Position numbers and translations under genes: made by a program | Notes under the pieces: model-generated | Databases searched by the model: none | Seen by the model: only the letters and a program-made list of their open reading frames with translations | Told to the model about the DNA's origin: nothing | In this document: piece after piece, positions 30,933 to 32,139 of the stretch | Numbering within the stretch: position 1 is the first letter of the stretch | Layout: each line of letters opens with the position of its first letter | Source: JAWUVP01 sp034112285 | GTDB taxonomy: Bacteria > Pseudomonadota > Gammaproteobacteria > JABDGN01 | Assembly (NCBI GenBank): GCA_034112285.1 | Contig: JAWUVP010000088.1 | Coordinates: 1 to 32,139, forward strand | Direction of reading: 5' to 3' | DNA: 32,139 nucleotides

Positions 30933-32018
30933 ATGAAAATCTCAATTGAACACAAACTCGAAAATTTAGTGGATAGGCATCAAGAGCTGGGTGGATTGCT
31001 GAGTGATGTTGATGTGATTAATGATCAAAATAAATTTCGTGAGCTCTCTAAAGAATATGCTCAAATTGAGCCGGTAGTCTGCGTTTTTAATCAGTATCAG
31101 CAGGCGCAAGCCGACAAGCAGCTGGCAGAAGAGTTGTTGCAAGATGATGATGCGGATATGCAGGCCATGGCTGAAGATGAAATAGCCAGTGCGCAGCAGC
31201 AATTAATCGATTTCGAGGCGCAGTTAAATGTATTGCTACTACCCAAAGACCCAGACGATGAGCGCAATATTTACCTTGAAGTTCGTGCTGGCACGGGCGG
31301 TGATGAAGCGGCGATTTTCGCTGGTGATTTATTTCGCATGTATAGCCGTTATGCTGAGAGCAAAGGCTGGCGAGTTGAAATTGTGAGCGAAAACGAAGGC
31401 GAGCATGGTGGTTATAAAGAAATAATTACCCGCATTTGTGGGCAAGATGTATATTCACATTTAAAATTTGAATCTGGCGCACATCGTGTACAACGTGTAC
31501 CGGCTACTGAATCGCAAGGTCGTATTCATACGTCTGCTTGCACCGTGGCCATTATTGCCGAGGTTGATGAAATCGGCGCAATTGAAATTAACACTTCTGA
31601 TTTACGCATTGACACCTTTCGTGCTTCTGGCGCGGGTGGCCAGCATGTGAATAAAACAGACTCGGCCATTCGTCTGACGCATCTCCCCACCGGAACGGTG
31701 GTGGAGTGCCAAGAAGAGCGCTCGCAACATAAAAATAAAGCGAAAGCGATGAGCCTATTGTCGTCCCGTTTGTTGGCGGCTCAAAAGGCCAAGCAGGATG
31801 CAGAGCAAGCTGAAACGCGGCGCAATTTGGTGGGGAGTGGCGATCGCTCTGAGCGAATTCGTACTTATAATTATCCTCAAGGTCGGGTTACCGATCATCG
31901 CATTAATTTAACGCTTTATAAATTGTCTGAAATTATGGAAGGCGATATTGGGGCGGTGATTGACCCACTCAATCAAGAATATCAAGCCGATCAGCTTGCT
32001 GCATTAGGCGATGAATAG
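30933..32018 (+). CDS. prfA: peptide chain release factor 1
   Basis: Recognises UAA and UAG in the ribosomal A site and triggers peptide release. The 361-aa protein has the RF1 codon-recognition tripeptide PAT (VPATESQGRIHTS) and the catalytic GGQ at residues 235-237 (GAGGQHVNKTDSAIR), which is the site of PrmC methylation. The N-terminus (MKISIEHKLENL) aligns with known RF1 starts, although no Shine-Dalgarno site precedes the ATG. It overlaps prmC by 8 nt. Confidence 0.97.
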   Translation: MKISIEHKLENLVDRHQELGGLLSDVDVINDQNKFRELSKEYAQIEPVVCVFNQYQQAQADKQLAEELLQDDDADMQAMAEDEIASAQQQLIDFEAQLNVLLLPKDPDDERNIYLEVRAGTGGDEAAIFAGDLFRMYSRYAESKGWRVEIVSENEGEHGGYKEIITRICGQDVYSHLKFESGAHRVQRVPATESQGRIHTSACTVAIIAEVDEIGAIEINTSDLRIDTFRASGAGGQHVNKTDSAIRLTHLPTGTVVECQEERSQHKNKAKAMSLLSSRLLAAQKAKQDAEQAETRRNLVGSGDRSERIRTYNYPQGRVTDHRINLTLYKLSEIMEGDIGAVIDPLNQEYQADQLAALGDE

Positions 32019-32139
32019 CGTTCAAAGCGTATTAGATACGGCGAGCACTCAATTGAGTGCCTATGAGCAACCCCGTTTAGAAGCGGAATATATTTTAGCG
32101 TATGTGCTTAATAAAAACCGCGCTTTTTTACGCGCCTTT
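32011..32139 (+). CDS. prmC: release factor glutamine methyltransferase, N-terminal part
   Basis: The first 43 codons of a gene cut by the window end. It starts at ATG 32011 inside the prfA 3' end. The product (MNSVQSVLDTASTQL... with ARLEAEYIL-like PRLEAEYILAYVL) matches the helical N-terminal domain of PrmC/HemK. PrmC methylates the Gln of the GGQ motif in RF1 and RF2, so linkage to prfA is functional and typical. Confidence 0.85.
   Translation, partial: MNSVQSVLDTASTQLSAYEQPRLEAEYILAYVLNKNRAFLRAF

Overview
This window looks like a moderately AT-rich gammaproteobacterial chromosome. It carries the conserved gammaproteobacterial neighbourhood ychF-pth-rplY / prs-tRNA-Gln-ispE-lolB <> hemA / prfA-prmC. 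This backbone is interrupted by genes typical of host-associated or intracellular lineages: VgrG, Sel1 and ankyrin repeats, and PPP- and PTP-type phosphatases. A Legionellales/Coxiellaceae-like host-associated bacterium is my best guess. That assignment is inference from gene content, since no 16S gene is present.

Region 1 (1-8190) starts with an elongator tRNA-Met on the minus strand. A type VI secretion spike gene (vgrG) follows, whose product has a long unrecognised C-terminal extension ending in a hydrophobic segment. Downstream lies an AT-rich run of small, four-helix membrane proteins that are divergent paralogues: seven intact, one frameshifted and one possible remnant. They are interrupted by a secreted Sel1-repeat protein, an 8-bp tandem repeat and a small palindromic element. 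The simplest reading is a VgrG-linked effector with an expanded immunity array, but this is unproven.

Region 2 (8190-11900) holds a PPP-family Ser/Thr phosphatase gene broken by two frameshifts, one of them at a (TG)6 tract. Next to it is an intact gene with a CX5R tyrosine-phosphatase loop, followed by a possible coupled 59-codon ORF. A minus-strand operon then encodes a DUF2007 protein, glyoxalase I and a DUF6314-like protein. It is divergent from acnA.

Region 3 (11900-24440) is mostly housekeeping: acnA, a repeat- and hairpin-rich 545-bp intergenic region, then ychF, pth and rplY. An inserted signalling module follows, with two small secreted basic His/Arg-rich proteins divergent from an OmpR/EnvZ-type two-component pair and a perfect palindrome between them. 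After it come prs, tRNA-Gln, ispE and lolB, with hemA divergent.

Region 4 (24440-30930) is an accessory insertion between hemA and prfA, which are normally adjacent. It contains a 46-aa ORF, a CI/LexA-like regulator with degenerate autocleavage residues, a POT-family transporter apparently starting at AUU, and an ankyrin protein. Convergent to these is a coupled pair, a haem-oxygenase-like diiron-type enzyme followed by an ATP-grasp ligase. Their leader can fold into two mutually exclusive hairpins. An unrecognised 255-aa protein closes the island. The transporter, ligase and oxidase together suggest a small natural-product or modified amino acid/peptide pathway. The window ends with prfA and the start of prmC.
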